Source of the DNA: Candidatus Woesearchaeota archaeon
Lineage (GTDB): Archaea > Nanobdellota > Nanobdellia > SCGC-AAA011-G17 > JACPNG01
Direction of reading: 5' to 3'
Assembly: GCA_016185605.1 (NCBI GenBank)
Contig: JACPNG010000022.1
Span: forward strand, 34,139-79,216
Length of the DNA: 45,078 nt
Below, piece after piece: positions 17,990 through 28,298 of this stretch. Below the pieces are notes generated by a model, which made no database searches, was not told the DNA's origin, and was given only the letters and a program-made list of their open reading frames with translations. A program made the position numbers and the translations under genes. How positions within the stretch are numbered: position 1 is the first letter of the stretch; the number at the start of each line of letters is the position of its first letter.

Positions 17990-18847
17990 ATGGAAAATGG
18001 AAAAAGAATATACCCATTTAATGTACTTTTACAATTTAATTTAGAAGATAATCTAGATAATTGGTTTAGAAATTATGCTAGGATAGTTAAAGGTAGAATA
18101 GAATCTAAGCCTGGAGAACCACTTATAGAAGAAGGTGGAGAAGAAAATGAGAAATTAAAAGGCATTTTAGTTCTTGAAAATGGCGACACTTTAGTATCTA
18201 GGTTAAAAGAAGATAGAATTGTTCTAGACACCATAATTCCACCTGCAGTTTATGTAGATGGAGAATCAGGACTTCTTGATTATATAAGAAAAGCTGTTAA
18301 GGGTGAAAATAGCTCTAGGAAAAAATCCCGTGAAAGCTCATATGCTCTTGATGGAAAACATAATAGAGTTACTAGGGTTCGTGAATTTAGTAATAATATA
18401 GATTCTCTAGATGGTATATTATTCAAAGATTATGTACCAACAGACTTTATCTCTACACAAGAATATATTGATCCTGATGAGCCAGAAGGGGGAATAGGGA
18501 CAAAAACAAGAAATGCTATAAGATTAGCATTGGGCTATCCAAACGTTAGAACATTCCAGATAAAAAGAACACCTTATTCTAATACTGGCATGGGCGTAGT
18601 TACAGAATTTGGAAAAGATGGATTAGTAAGGACAGTCCATCTAGAATATATGCCTGGGAAAAAATCCCCAAATATTCCTTATGTTCCAGTACCTCCAGGA
18701 TTTGAAAGATTTCAGCTAGTTGCAATCGATAGAAGATATAAAAGGGATGATAGAAATGAAAGAGGAATTGTTTGTGCTAGTAAAAATTATCTTGACGTTC
18801 GTGAGGTATTACCTCTTTCGGTAGATAGGGATTACATTAATGCTTAG
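17990..18847 (+). CDS. Protein of unknown function
   Basis: 285-aa ORF preceded by AT-rich promoter region. Confidence 0.6.
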   Translation: MENGKRIYPFNVLLQFNLEDNLDNWFRNYARIVKGRIESKPGEPLIEEGGEENEKLKGILVLENGDTLVSRLKEDRIVLDTIIPPAVYVDGESGLLDYIRKAVKGENSSRKKSRESSYALDGKHNRVTRVREFSNNIDSLDGILFKDYVPTDFISTQEYIDPDEPEGGIGTKTRNAIRLALGYPNVRTFQIKRTPYSNTGMGVVTEFGKDGLVRTVHLEYMPGKKSPNIPYVPVPPGFERFQLVAIDRRYKRDDRNERGIVCASKNYLDVREVLPLSVDRDYINA

Positions 18848-18893
18848 CAAAAATAACCAACATTTTTAAATAACTATTTTCTTTTTTATTATT

Positions 18894-20516
18894 ATGAGAA
18901 ATTTAATACTAAAGTATGCTCTGCAAAATGCTGTCAGATATAATGGAAAAGCAAACATAGGAGCAGTAATAGGAAAGGTTTTCTCTGAAGCTAAAGTAGA
19001 AGACAGAAAAAAATTATCTCTAGAAGTAAAAAAGATTGTTGATGAGGTAAATAAATTAGGATTAGAAGAACAAAAAAAACAATTAGAGAGATTAGCTCCT
19101 GAGTTATTGGAAAGAAAATTTGAGCAAAAAGGATTATTTGATTCATTTGGGATAAAAGGCAGAGTAGTAACAGCATTTCCACCTGAGCCGAGCAAGTATT
19201 CCCACATAGGCCATATAAAAGCCTTAATGCTGAATTATGAATTAGCCAAAAAACATAATGGGAAATTTATTTTTAGGTTTGAAGATACAAATCCAACTTT
19301 AATAAAAAAGGATTTCTATAAAATTTATCTGGAAGATTTGAAATGGCTGAGAATAAAGCCAGACAAGATTACTTACGCTTCTGACAATATGAAAAAATTC
19401 TATGAATTAGCTGAAAAACTAATTAAAAATAATAAGGCTTATGTCTGCAAGGATTCATTGGAAGATATAAGGCAATATAGGGCTGATGGGGTTGAATGCA
19501 AAGACAGGATAAATTCCACAGACGAAAATCTTAGGTTATGGAAGTTAATGTTAAAAGGGAAAAAATATGTTCTAAGGTTAAAAATAGACATGAATCATCA
19601 AAACTCAACAATGAGGGATCCTATAATATTCAGGATAATAAATGAAAAGCATCCTAGACTAGGAGCTAAATTTAAATTATGGCCGACATATGATTTTGAG
19701 AATTCTGTCATGGATTCATTGGAGCAAGTAACTCATAGGATAAGAAGCAAGGAATTTGAGTTAAGAGGGGAATTGCATAATTTTATCCAGAGGAGTTTAG
19801 GATTTAATGAGACTAAACTATATGAATTTGCAAGATTTAACTTAAAGGGAGTTCCAAGCTCTGGAAGGATAATAAGGGAAAAAATAGTTAATAAGGAATT
19901 GATTGGATGGGATGATCCTAGCTTAACAACAATAGCCTCTTTGAGAAGAAGAGGATTTAAACCGAATGCCATAAAAGATTTTGTTTTATCTACGGGAATG
20001 TCAAAATCAGAAGCAGAATTAGACTGGGGAGATTTGATAATGCATAATAAAAGACTACTTGACAAAGAATCAAGAAGATATCATTTCATAGACAATCCGT
20101 TGAAAATAAAAATAAAAGATGCCCTAAAATCAAATGTTAAAGTTCAATTCCATCCAGACAATAATAAATTAGGATATAGAATTTTCAAGACTTCAGATGA
20201 ATTTTATATCAAGGATAAAATAGAGCAAAATAAAGTATATAGGCTAATGCATCTTTTTAACTTTAAGAATAATAAATTTTTATCTATGAAATTAGATAAT
20301 TCATTAAATGCAAAATTAATCCACTGGCTGCCTGTCTCAAAAGATTTAGTTGATGTTGAGATTTTAATGCCAGATAAGACAATTCTGAAAGGATTAGCTG
20401 AAAAGGATGCAAAAAAGATTAAGATAGGAGAGGTTGTCCAATTTCTGAGATTCGGCTTTGTCAGATTAGACGAAAAGAAGAAAAATAAATTAATATTTTG
20501 GTATACGCATAATTAA
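18894..20516 (+). CDS. gltX: Glutamyl-tRNA synthetase (archaeal type)
   Basis: VVTAFPPEPSKYSHIGHIKALMLNYELAKKHNGKFIFRFEDTNP; LIGWDDPSLTTIASLRRRGF. Confidence 0.93.
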   Translation: MRNLILKYALQNAVRYNGKANIGAVIGKVFSEAKVEDRKKLSLEVKKIVDEVNKLGLEEQKKQLERLAPELLERKFEQKGLFDSFGIKGRVVTAFPPEPSKYSHIGHIKALMLNYELAKKHNGKFIFRFEDTNPTLIKKDFYKIYLEDLKWLRIKPDKITYASDNMKKFYELAEKLIKNNKAYVCKDSLEDIRQYRADGVECKDRINSTDENLRLWKLMLKGKKYVLRLKIDMNHQNSTMRDPIIFRIINEKHPRLGAKFKLWPTYDFENSVMDSLEQVTHRIRSKEFELRGELHNFIQRSLGFNETKLYEFARFNLKGVPSSGRIIREKIVNKELIGWDDPSLTTIASLRRRGFKPNAIKDFVLSTGMSKSEAELDWGDLIMHNKRLLDKESRRYHFIDNPLKIKIKDALKSNVKVQFHPDNNKLGYRIFKTSDEFYIKDKIEQNKVYRLMHLFNFKNNKFLSMKLDNSLNAKLIHWLPVSKDLVDVEILMPDKTILKGLAEKDAKKIKIGEVVQFLRFGFVRLDEKKKNKLIFWYTHN

Positions 20517-20518
20517 TT

Positions 20519-21106
20519 ATGATAGACAGAAAAGAAAAAATACTGGATTTTCTGAAGGAGATTGAGAAATTCAAGCTTGTGAAAAGAGAAACTTATCTTT
20601 CTAATCTTGAAAATGAGAGTGATTCAGACCATGTATGGCATCTATGCATGTTTATCTTATTGTTTGAGAAGGAATTTAATGATATAAATATATTAAAAGC
20701 AATCAAGATAGCAATGATTCACGATTTAGGAGAGATTTATTCTGGAGATATATTTGCATTTTCCAAAGAGAAATCAGAAAAGAAAAATAAGGAAAAGGAA
20801 GGAGTAATCAAAATACTGTCAAAACTTCCAGAAGATTTAAGGGAAGAATACTATAATCTCTATCTAGAGTATGAAAACCAAGAAACAGAAGAATCAAAGT
20901 TAGTAAAAGCTATGGACAAGATACAGCCCATGCTGCAGAATATCTGCTCAAAGGGAAAATCCTGGGAAAAGCATAATATCTCTGCTGAAGAGATAGACAA
21001 TTATAAGATGAAATACCTAAAATACAATAAACTATTCAATGATCTTTATAAAACACTCAGAAAAGAGGCTTTAGATAAGAAATTACTAAAAGAAAATCAT
21101 AACTAA
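20519..21106 (+). CDS. HD-domain hydrolase (YfbR/HDDC2-like)
   Basis: ESDSDHVWHLCMFILLF...AMIHDLGEIYSGDIFAF...KAMDKIQP. Confidence 0.8.
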   Translation: MIDRKEKILDFLKEIEKFKLVKRETYLSNLENESDSDHVWHLCMFILLFEKEFNDINILKAIKIAMIHDLGEIYSGDIFAFSKEKSEKKNKEKEGVIKILSKLPEDLREEYYNLYLEYENQETEESKLVKAMDKIQPMLQNICSKGKSWEKHNISAEEIDNYKMKYLKYNKLFNDLYKTLRKEALDKKLLKENHN

Positions 21107-21178
21107 TAAATCAACATAATCTTTATATATTCTTTGTAGCGGAATAGTAACATAAATATACTATATTAAAGTGATAAA

Positions 21179-22573
21179 ATGGCTTTAGAAGCATTAACTG
21201 TATTAGCTGGCTATCAGGGATTTATATCAGCTGTGCTATTTTTAATAGTAATACTTTTTTGGTTTAATCTCAAAAATAAAGGCATAGAAGAATTATTCAA
21301 GGTTAAATATATACTAACGTTTTCTGTTTTGATTGGATTAATATTTATTATAAGATCATTTGATTTTTTCACTAGCTTAGATGTTGTAAGAAAACCATTG
21401 CAATCAGCGTTACAGCTGATTATTATATTGGCTTTATCAATATATTCATTCAAGGAGCTTAAATTAAACCTTGACAGAAGAAGACTGCAACTTCAGGGAC
21501 TATTGAATTCCAGTGTTGATAATCCAATGAAAGAAGAAATTGACAGAAATATATTAATGCCTGAGATAAAAAAAATAGAGAAAGAGAAGCAATTAATGCA
21601 AAAAGAAAGGTTAGAAATTAATACAGAAAAGAAAAATATTGAGAAAACAGGAAAAAAACTGGCTGATAATATCAACAAGTTTAGAGAACAGAAAAAGATA
21701 GTAAAAAAGCAGCAAAGAGATATTGATAAGGAAAAGTCATTGCTGGAGGAGAGAAAAGAAAATCTTGAGGAAAGAGAGCAGTCATTAATAGATGAGAGAA
21801 ATAAACTTGAGAAAGAAAGACAGAAGATAAAGGAAAAATTAGAAGAGCTGAAAGAAAGGGAAATAAAAGTTGTTGATGTTGAGGAAGAGATAGAAGACAA
21901 AAAAGAAGAAATAGATGATTTAAGAGATGAAATAACAAGGGAAAAGAAAAGGATTGACAGTGAAAGCCAGAAGCTTAGTCTTGAGATGAAGAAATTAGAG
22001 GGAATAAAAGAGAGCATTGCCAAAGATAAATTATTTATAAAACAGGAAGAAAAAAGATTAAATTCAACTAAAAATAAAATTTGGGACGACCAGGATAAAT
22101 TTTATGACGACAAAGAGCTATTGATAGAAGAGAAAGATTCATTAAATAAATTAAAGTTAAGAATAAAAGAAAGGGAAGAGGACTTAATAAAGAAAGAAGA
22201 CGAGTTTTACTCAAAAGAAGACAAATTAGAGGAAGAAAGATATAATCTAAACCAGTTAACGAAAAAACTTGCTAAAGGAGAAGAAAATATCAAGAAAGAG
22301 TACAAAGATTTAGAGGAAATTAAAAGGTATATAGATAATGAGAAGAAAAGATACAAGGATATAGACATAAAACAGTCTAGGTTAAATAGCGATTTAACTA
22401 AATTGAATAAATTAAAGATGCAGATAGAAAAAGAAAAAAGAGATATTAACAGTGAATGGAAAAAACTAAAAATAAAGAAAAAAGAATATTTTGACAGATT
22501 AGACAAACTAGAAGACCAGGAAGAAAAAATTGAGGAAGAAAAGGAAAAATTAAGAATCCAGAGGAGAAGATAA
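21179..22573 (+). CDS. Membrane protein with N-terminal TM segments and long coiled coil
   Basis: About three hydrophobic segments in the first ~90 aa, then ~350 aa of Glu/Lys-rich coiled coil. Confidence 0.7.
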   Translation: MALEALTVLAGYQGFISAVLFLIVILFWFNLKNKGIEELFKVKYILTFSVLIGLIFIIRSFDFFTSLDVVRKPLQSALQLIIILALSIYSFKELKLNLDRRRLQLQGLLNSSVDNPMKEEIDRNILMPEIKKIEKEKQLMQKERLEINTEKKNIEKTGKKLADNINKFREQKKIVKKQQRDIDKEKSLLEERKENLEEREQSLIDERNKLEKERQKIKEKLEELKEREIKVVDVEEEIEDKKEEIDDLRDEITREKKRIDSESQKLSLEMKKLEGIKESIAKDKLFIKQEEKRLNSTKNKIWDDQDKFYDDKELLIEEKDSLNKLKLRIKEREEDLIKKEDEFYSKEDKLEEERYNLNQLTKKLAKGEENIKKEYKDLEEIKRYIDNEKKRYKDIDIKQSRLNSDLTKLNKLKMQIEKEKRDINSEWKKLKIKKKEYFDRLDKLEDQEEKIEEEKEKLRIQRRR

Positions 22574-22577
22574 AAAT

Positions 22578-22904
22578 ATGATAGATGAGATAATATTTGG
22601 GATAAATGTAATATCATTGTTATTATTGTTAATCTCGATTTTTATAATCTCCTTGTCAAAGAGATTTGAGAAGGAGAATGCCAAAAATGTGGTAAACATA
22701 ATATTAATAGCCCTATTATTCACTCTTATTGTAATTGGTTATGATACGTTAATGTCTGCCATAGTATTTACTAAAATTTCAAGCTTATTGGGTAATATAC
22801 CATTGGATATAATATCGTTGATAATTGAGCTTACAATAATCCCAATAATAGCATTATGCTTTCTGGCATCATTATTGTATCTGAGGGAATTAAAGAATCT
22901 TTGA
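22578..22904 (+). CDS. Small multi-TM membrane protein
   Basis: Hydrophobic throughout; directly follows the coiled-coil gene. Confidence 0.65.
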   Translation: MIDEIIFGINVISLLLLLISIFIISLSKRFEKENAKNVVNIILIALLFTLIVIGYDTLMSAIVFTKISSLLGNIPLDIISLIIELTIIPIIALCFLASLLYLRELKNL

Positions 22905-22940
22905 TAATCTTTATATATAATCTTTAATATATATTAGATT

Positions 22941-23504
22941 ATGAAGATACTTGGAAGAAAAGTTGCCATAGACAGGGATTTTAAGGAGATATTCATTTCT
23001 GAGATAATCTCAATTTCAGGAGGTTTAATCGCTGGAATGTTCTTATTGAATTTATTAGGCAAACAGTATCTATTATCTGGGTTGTTTATATTATTGCCTG
23101 GATTTCTGGAGATGCACGGCAATATATTTGGAAGCTTGGCAGCAAGACTTGGAACTTTATTACATACAAAACATATAAAGCCAATCTTTAAATTTAATAA
23201 GATATTAACAATAAACATCTGGGCAACAATATTACTTATGTTCATAGTGTCATTGTTTCTTGGGATTGTAGCTTATTTTCTTAATCTTTATATTTTTAAT
23301 ACAAACACCCCAATATTAATATTATTAACTTTTATAGCTGCTGTTATTGCTTTATTAATTGAAATCCCGTTGACAATAGCAACAACATTCTGGTTTTTCA
23401 AGAAAGGATATGACCCAGATGATATAATGGGCCCCTATGTAACCACAACAGGAGATGTAATAAGCATAGTCTCAATATTGATAGGAGTTTTGTTTATAGC
23501 ATAA
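22941..23504 (+). CDS. MgtE/SLC41-like divalent cation transporter membrane domain, half 1
   Basis: LPGFLEMHGNIFGSLAARLGTLLHT...KGYDPDDIMGPYVTTTGDVISIVSILIGV. Confidence 0.75.
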   Translation: MKILGRKVAIDRDFKEIFISEIISISGGLIAGMFLLNLLGKQYLLSGLFILLPGFLEMHGNIFGSLAARLGTLLHTKHIKPIFKFNKILTINIWATILLMFIVSLFLGIVAYFLNLYIFNTNTPILILLTFIAAVIALLIEIPLTIATTFWFFKKGYDPDDIMGPYVTTTGDVISIVSILIGVLFIA

Positions 23505-23505
23505 G

Positions 23506-24063
23506 ATGTTCACCCTAAAACAAATATTCAAAGAAAGCATATCTGTATTAATTATTGCATCTATTTTGAGTTTAATAACAGGATTATTATTAAGCAGTAT
23601 CCAAAAAACCTTGTTAATAGTTCCAGCATTGATTATAATACTGCCTGCTTTAAACGGGACAGTCGGCAATTTTGGGGTGATAATAACTTCCAGGATTACT
23701 ACAGCATTATATGAGAGAAAAGTCAAGGGATTATGGTACCATACAAAGATTGCAAAGCATCTTTTCAAGGATTTAATCCCGATAAGCGTCTTCAGCGCAT
23801 TTTATATAGCAATATTATCTACAATTATTGCAAATATTAATGGATATGGGTTTGAGACTATAACATTATTGAAGATAATGATCATAACATTGATTACAAC
23901 AATATCTTTGGTATTATTAATATTTATTGTAGCTGTTTGCGGAAGCATTTATGTATATAAGAAAAAAGCAGATCCAGACGATGTTTTGATTCCAATAACA
24001 ACCTCAATAGCTGATTTGGGAAGCGTGATAGTCTTCTCTTCATTAATATTTTTGCTGTTCTAA
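23506..24063 (+). CDS. MgtE/SLC41-like divalent cation transporter membrane domain, half 2
   Basis: LPALNGTVGNFGVIITSRITTALY...KADPDDVLIPITTSIADLGSVIVFSSLIF. Confidence 0.75.
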   Translation: MFTLKQIFKESISVLIIASILSLITGLLLSSIQKTLLIVPALIIILPALNGTVGNFGVIITSRITTALYERKVKGLWYHTKIAKHLFKDLIPISVFSAFYIAILSTIIANINGYGFETITLLKIMIITLITTISLVLLIFIVAVCGSIYVYKKKADPDDVLIPITTSIADLGSVIVFSSLIFLLF

Positions 24064-25862
24064 CTCTTTGATCTTGGGGAAAAATTAATTTTTATAAAAG
24101 CAAAGACAGCAATTATAGCCAATAATATGATTCCAGTTATGACTGTTCTTATATTGCTATTATCAATCTCTCTAATTATTTCTCCAGTCACTATATTATT
24201 TGGTTTTTCTTTAATATCTATAACTTCTTCTTTTGGCTCTTCTGGCTTTGTCTCTGTAATCTCTTCTTTCTTTTCCTCAACCCTTAAATTTTCCTGGCTC
24301 TCAAAATTATTTACTTCATTCTTGGTTGTTTTTCTTCCCCCGCTACTTGAGGAACTTGCAGAACCAGAAGAACTGGTTGGAGGGTTATTTTCTATCTCGT
24401 TTCCAAATACACCATAGGTGCTAAAATGAGTAAGATTAATCTCTATATAATTATCTTCTGTATTTATACTAGAATCAAGGGCTTCCCATATAGAGCTACT
24501 CTCATTATAGTAATAAATCTTTAATGAGTCTTCTTTTAGGTTTAACCTGTTTATTTCCTCATCTGTATAATATATTTTTATTGATGTTGAACTTAGCGAT
24601 TGTATTAAATTTGGATTTGCATTTATATCAACAAATTTTAATGACTTGCTTGGCAAGTTGCTTTCGTGGTTTTCATATGAAACTACAGATATATTTGCGT
24701 CGCTTATATTATCATTAGTCAATATATCTAATATAATATCTGTTGTGTTTATCTTAGTTAGTTTATTAGCTTCTACAGATATCACTTGGCTATTATTTAT
24801 CTCATAATAATCTGGAAAACATCCTGATGATTCTAATGGCTTATTAATTGTTGTTCCGCACGAGCTTATATCATTGCATATTCTTGTTACTAATTTAGTT
24901 TCTTGGGAGCATTCACTCCATTCATCGCAGCTCCATGACTCTTCACAAATTTCCGATAAATAATCAATGCTGATATCATATAATCTAGGAGTTGTTAAAG
25001 TATCACCTGTAAGATTAGCATTAAATCTAACAGCTGTTTTGTTTATAAAAGAGATATTATTGTCTGTAATATCCAACCAATTAACTCCAGAGTCTGTTGA
25101 ATATTTATAAATAATATTACCTTCATAGTATGAATTAAATATCAGATAGGAGCTTATTATATTAATGTCTTTAGTTTCTATAACAGCTGAGCCAGGATAA
25201 CTTGTATTTGTTGAGTTGTTTTCTATTGTCTCAAAATGCGTGGCATTGATGTAATCAAATGCCACTTCGTCCTGCACTTTTATTAACAATGAGTTATAAT
25301 TATTTGGGAGATTATTTATATTTATATTATACCAGCCCTCCTGATTTTTGCTATAATGCACTAAGCCATATCCTGGAGAGTTACAAGGTATAGAGATGTC
25401 ACATAGATAAATATCCGAGTCTTTTCCTTCTTTTAGGTATAAGTTGATTATATCGCCATTACTCAAATAATCATTGAAATATATATTAAATACACTATCT
25501 TCTTTTACCTTATGTTTCTTATTGTCATTAAACACAGAGACTTTATCTGTTTTATCCTCATCATTATAAACTGCTTGCTGTATTTCATAGCCAATCTCAT
25601 TTGTTGTTGTCCAGAATTCTGTAATTATTGTAGGAATAAGGGTAACCTCTCCGTTACTAATGTTTATTAGGCTATTATCATAATTATAATCATCTGGATT
25701 GTCAAAAGTCCAGTTATATGAACTAGGACTATAAATAACAAATCCTATATAACTTGGCTTTATAAAAAAGAATAATGAGATGAATAATCCAACTAATGCC
25801 AGTATAAAAAGCTCTTTTTTTAGCCCTATCTCAATATGCTTGGATTTTACTCTCTTTTTCAC
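24060..25862 (-). CDS. Large cell-surface protein with thrombospondin-1-like Cys/Trp segment and C-terminal TM
   Basis: N-terminal TM, CEESWSCDEWSECSQETKLVTRICNDISSCGT, Ser-rich linker, C-terminal TM with basic tail. Confidence 0.7.
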   Translation of the reverse strand: MKKRVKSKHIEIGLKKELFILALVGLFISLFFFIKPSYIGFVIYSPSSYNWTFDNPDDYNYDNSLINISNGEVTLIPTIITEFWTTTNEIGYEIQQAVYNDEDKTDKVSVFNDNKKHKVKEDSVFNIYFNDYLSNGDIINLYLKEGKDSDIYLCDISIPCNSPGYGLVHYSKNQEGWYNININNLPNNYNSLLIKVQDEVAFDYINATHFETIENNSTNTSYPGSAVIETKDINIISSYLIFNSYYEGNIIYKYSTDSGVNWLDITDNNISFINKTAVRFNANLTGDTLTTPRLYDISIDYLSEICEESWSCDEWSECSQETKLVTRICNDISSCGTTINKPLESSGCFPDYYEINNSQVISVEANKLTKINTTDIILDILTNDNISDANISVVSYENHESNLPSKSLKFVDINANPNLIQSLSSTSIKIYYTDEEINRLNLKEDSLKIYYYNESSSIWEALDSSINTEDNYIEINLTHFSTYGVFGNEIENNPPTSSSGSASSSSSGGRKTTKNEVNNFESQENLRVEEKKEEITETKPEEPKEEVIDIKEKPNNIVTGEIIREIDNSNIRTVITGIILLAIIAVFAFIKINFSPRSKS

Positions 25863-25965
25863 ACCCGTATATTAAATCTGGATGTATATAATAATTTCTT
25901 TACTATAATTTACTATTTTAGAAGTAAAACAAGGATTAATAAATGATAAACTGATATAAATAATT

Positions 25966-26133
25966 ATGAAAGTCCACCATGGCATATTTGAGGGAATGTT
26001 TTTCATTGGCTTGATTCTTGTTATAATTCCCTTCTTTGTAGTTCAATTATATCCAGTTGGAATAGTTTTGGGGTTAATATTAATGCTATTGTCTGCTGCC
26101 AGGGAAAGGATACATTTATTGAAGCATAAATGA
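25966..26133 (+). CDS. 55-aa small membrane protein (MKVHHGIFEGMFFIGLILVIIPFFVVQLYPVGIVLGLILMLLSAARERIHLLKHK)
   Basis: Missed by ORF track length cutoff; two hydrophobic segments; ATGA overlap with the next gene. Confidence 0.5.
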   Translation: MKVHHGIFEGMFFIGLILVIIPFFVVQLYPVGIVLGLILMLLSAARERIHLLKHK

Positions 26134-26438
26134 AACTTAAAAATTATAAGATATATAAAAATCCCATCCTGCAATTTATCGGGCTGAGATTTTCCAGAAA
26201 AACAAATAAGATTATAGTGTTTGAATTGTTTAATGAATCAAAAATAAATTCAATTATAGACACATTCTTTGTATTTTATGCAATAAATGTTATATGGTTA
26301 GATAAAAATAAAAAAGTTGTTGATATAAGAAATAATGTAAAGCCGTTTTCTTTTGCTATCCCAAAAAAAAGATCAAAATATGTTATAGAATCTACAAATT
26401 TTCTGAATATTAAGATTGGAGAAAAAATAAAATTTTAG
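26130..26438 (+). CDS. DUF192-like small protein
   Basis: IIVFELFNESKINSIIDTFFVFYAINVIWLDKNKKVVDIRNNVKPFSFAIPKKRSKYVIES resembles the DUF192 pattern. Confidence 0.55.
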   Translation: MKLKNYKIYKNPILQFIGLRFSRKTNKIIVFELFNESKINSIIDTFFVFYAINVIWLDKNKKVVDIRNNVKPFSFAIPKKRSKYVIESTNFLNIKIGEKIKF

Positions 26439-27406
26439 AATAAAAATAATCCCCCTAATAATTTAGACATAATAAATCTTGTTATAAAAAATAAGGATAA
26501 TGTCATAACTATTAAAAAAGGAATAAATTTGGCTCCCCTTTTTTCCTCCCCTTTTAATATTAGACCCATCATTAAGCTTCCGAAAATAGAGGTAGTTATT
26601 AATGAAATAATTGCATAGGTTAATATAAAGTTCTTTTCTATGGAAACTCCAGAGAATTTTATCGGTAATCCAGATATAGCCCTTTCAGGAATATCAACCT
26701 TTGATAATATACTAGTTAATACGTCTATTAAAAATGAGCTTAATCCATATAGCAAAGGGGCTCCAATACCAACAGCAACAAATATGAATATAACATACAA
26801 CATAATACTGGATCTTATTCTTTGCTCCAAAAAATCCCTATTTCTTAGATTACTAGATGTTTGCTCCAATAACGGAGCTAACTCTCCACCAGATCTTAAA
26901 CCAGAAACTAATAGTCTTACTGTCTTGTCTAATTTATCTGATTTAATTCTTTTACTCATATTGTTTAATGCTACTGTTATATCTTCGCCCAAGGTTATCT
27001 CCTTTCCCAACATACTTATTTCATCTTTTAAAGGTCCGAATTCTGGCCTAGCTGCTAATAATAAAGACCTTTCTACTGTTAAGCCTGCTCTTAGATTACT
27101 AGCCATTAATTGCAAGGCATCTGGCAGGGATTTTTCTATGTAAGTGGCTCTTGCCTCTATTTTTAACAATAACCATAAATAAACAACTATCTCAAAACTG
27201 ATAAAAGCTATAATAAAAATAATAAATAGATTTAGATTGAATAATAATCTTAAATTAAATGATATTAACCAAGCTAATCCAAATCCAAAGAATAATAAAA
27301 ATCCTAATAATTTATTGGGATCTACTCTTAAGTTGGAATATCTCAATATCTCAATATATCTGTCTTTTACTTTTTTTGGATACAATTTTGATATTAGCCT
27401 GTACAT
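26435..27406 (-). CDS. Type II/IV pilus system membrane protein (GspF/TadC/FlaJ-like)
   Basis: LPDALQLMASNLRAGLTVERSLLLAARPEFGPLKDEISMLGKEITLGEDITVALNNMSKRIKSD. Confidence 0.85.
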   Translation of the reverse strand: MYRLISKLYPKKVKDRYIEILRYSNLRVDPNKLLGFLLFFGFGLAWLISFNLRLLFNLNLFIIFIIAFISFEIVVYLWLLLKIEARATYIEKSLPDALQLMASNLRAGLTVERSLLLAARPEFGPLKDEISMLGKEITLGEDITVALNNMSKRIKSDKLDKTVRLLVSGLRSGGELAPLLEQTSSNLRNRDFLEQRIRSSIMLYVIFIFVAVGIGAPLLYGLSSFLIDVLTSILSKVDIPERAISGLPIKFSGVSIEKNFILTYAIISLITTSIFGSLMMGLILKGEEKRGAKFIPFLIVMTLSLFFITRFIMSKLLGGLFLF

Positions 27407-27407
27407 A

Positions 27408-28298
27408 TTAACCCATCATATTTGGTCTTCTTGATTTTATAGCTCCTAAAAACATTATCTGGAAGAATATTACTACAATGAATATTCCCCAGAATAATAG
27501 CTTGATTGTAGCTTTATCTAATGCTATAATAGTTCCTAAAACAGTAATAAAAGTTACACCTAATGAAGGAACAATAACCGCTATTAACATATAAAACATG
27601 GCTAATGGATTTAGTTGGGAGCCATACCTCTGTATTTGTATATTTTGCTCTTCTATTAGTGAATTTATGGTTTCATTTATTACTATGCTTAGATTACTTC
27701 CAGCTTTCATTCCATTTATAATCTGCCATAAAGATCTTCTGAATAATATGGATGAATTATCCTGTGAAATCTCCTCTAATGCCTCTATTTGAGATACTCC
27801 GGCATTGATTTTTCTAACAACTTTGTTAAACTCTTCTGATAAATCATCATAATTACTAGATGATAAGTTAGTTAGTATATCAAAAATTGGTATTCCAGAA
27901 TTTAATTGTACAAGCATGTCTTGCAGGGCTGGTATTAAATTTTTCTCTATGCCCCTAATCTTTCTTCTCGATAATAGTTTCGGATAAATAATCTGCTGTA
28001 TAAACACCAATATGGTTATTATTAATGATATTAATAAAGTGACTAGAATATATTTTTGTGCTTCAAATCCAAATTTAACAAACACAAAAACTGAAAACGA
28101 TGTAAGTATAAAAAATAAAAAAGAGGCTAAAAGACTCATAGCTACATATTGTTTCGATTCTATTTTTAGATTAGCTCGTCTTAGATCCAGCTTTAGAAAT
28201 GGAAATCCTTTTTCTATAAAAGAAGCTATTCCTAATAAATGATATGATAATCTTCTTAAAGTATTTACAGGTAAAAAAGAAAATGGAAGTCTAAACAT
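27408..28298 (-). CDS. Type II/IV pilus system membrane protein (GspF/TadB/FlaJ-like)
   Basis: IEKNLIPALQDMLVQLNSGIPIFDILTNLSSSNYDDLSEEFNKVVRKINAGVSQIEALEEI. Confidence 0.85.
   Translation of the reverse strand: MFRLPFSFLPVNTLRRLSYHLLGIASFIEKGFPFLKLDLRRANLKIESKQYVAMSLLASFLFFILTSFSVFVFVKFGFEAQKYILVTLLISLIITILVFIQQIIYPKLLSRRKIRGIEKNLIPALQDMLVQLNSGIPIFDILTNLSSSNYDDLSEEFNKVVRKINAGVSQIEALEEISQDNSSILFRRSLWQIINGMKAGSNLSIVINETINSLIEEQNIQIQRYGSQLNPLAMFYMLIAVIVPSLGVTFITVLGTIIALDKATIKLLFWGIFIVVIFFQIMFLGAIKSRRPNMMG

Noticed and set aside
21493-22617. Long minus-strand ORFs (21493-22023, 21681-21938, 22207-22617)
   Set aside because: Antisense to the Glu/Lys-rich coiled-coil gene; Ser/Phe/Leu-rich translation is a mirror artefact of the AT-rich codons
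22578-24063. Frameshifted single MgtE gene
   Set aside because: The two halves each have complete TM cores and their own starts, and both look paralogous rather than fragments of one gene
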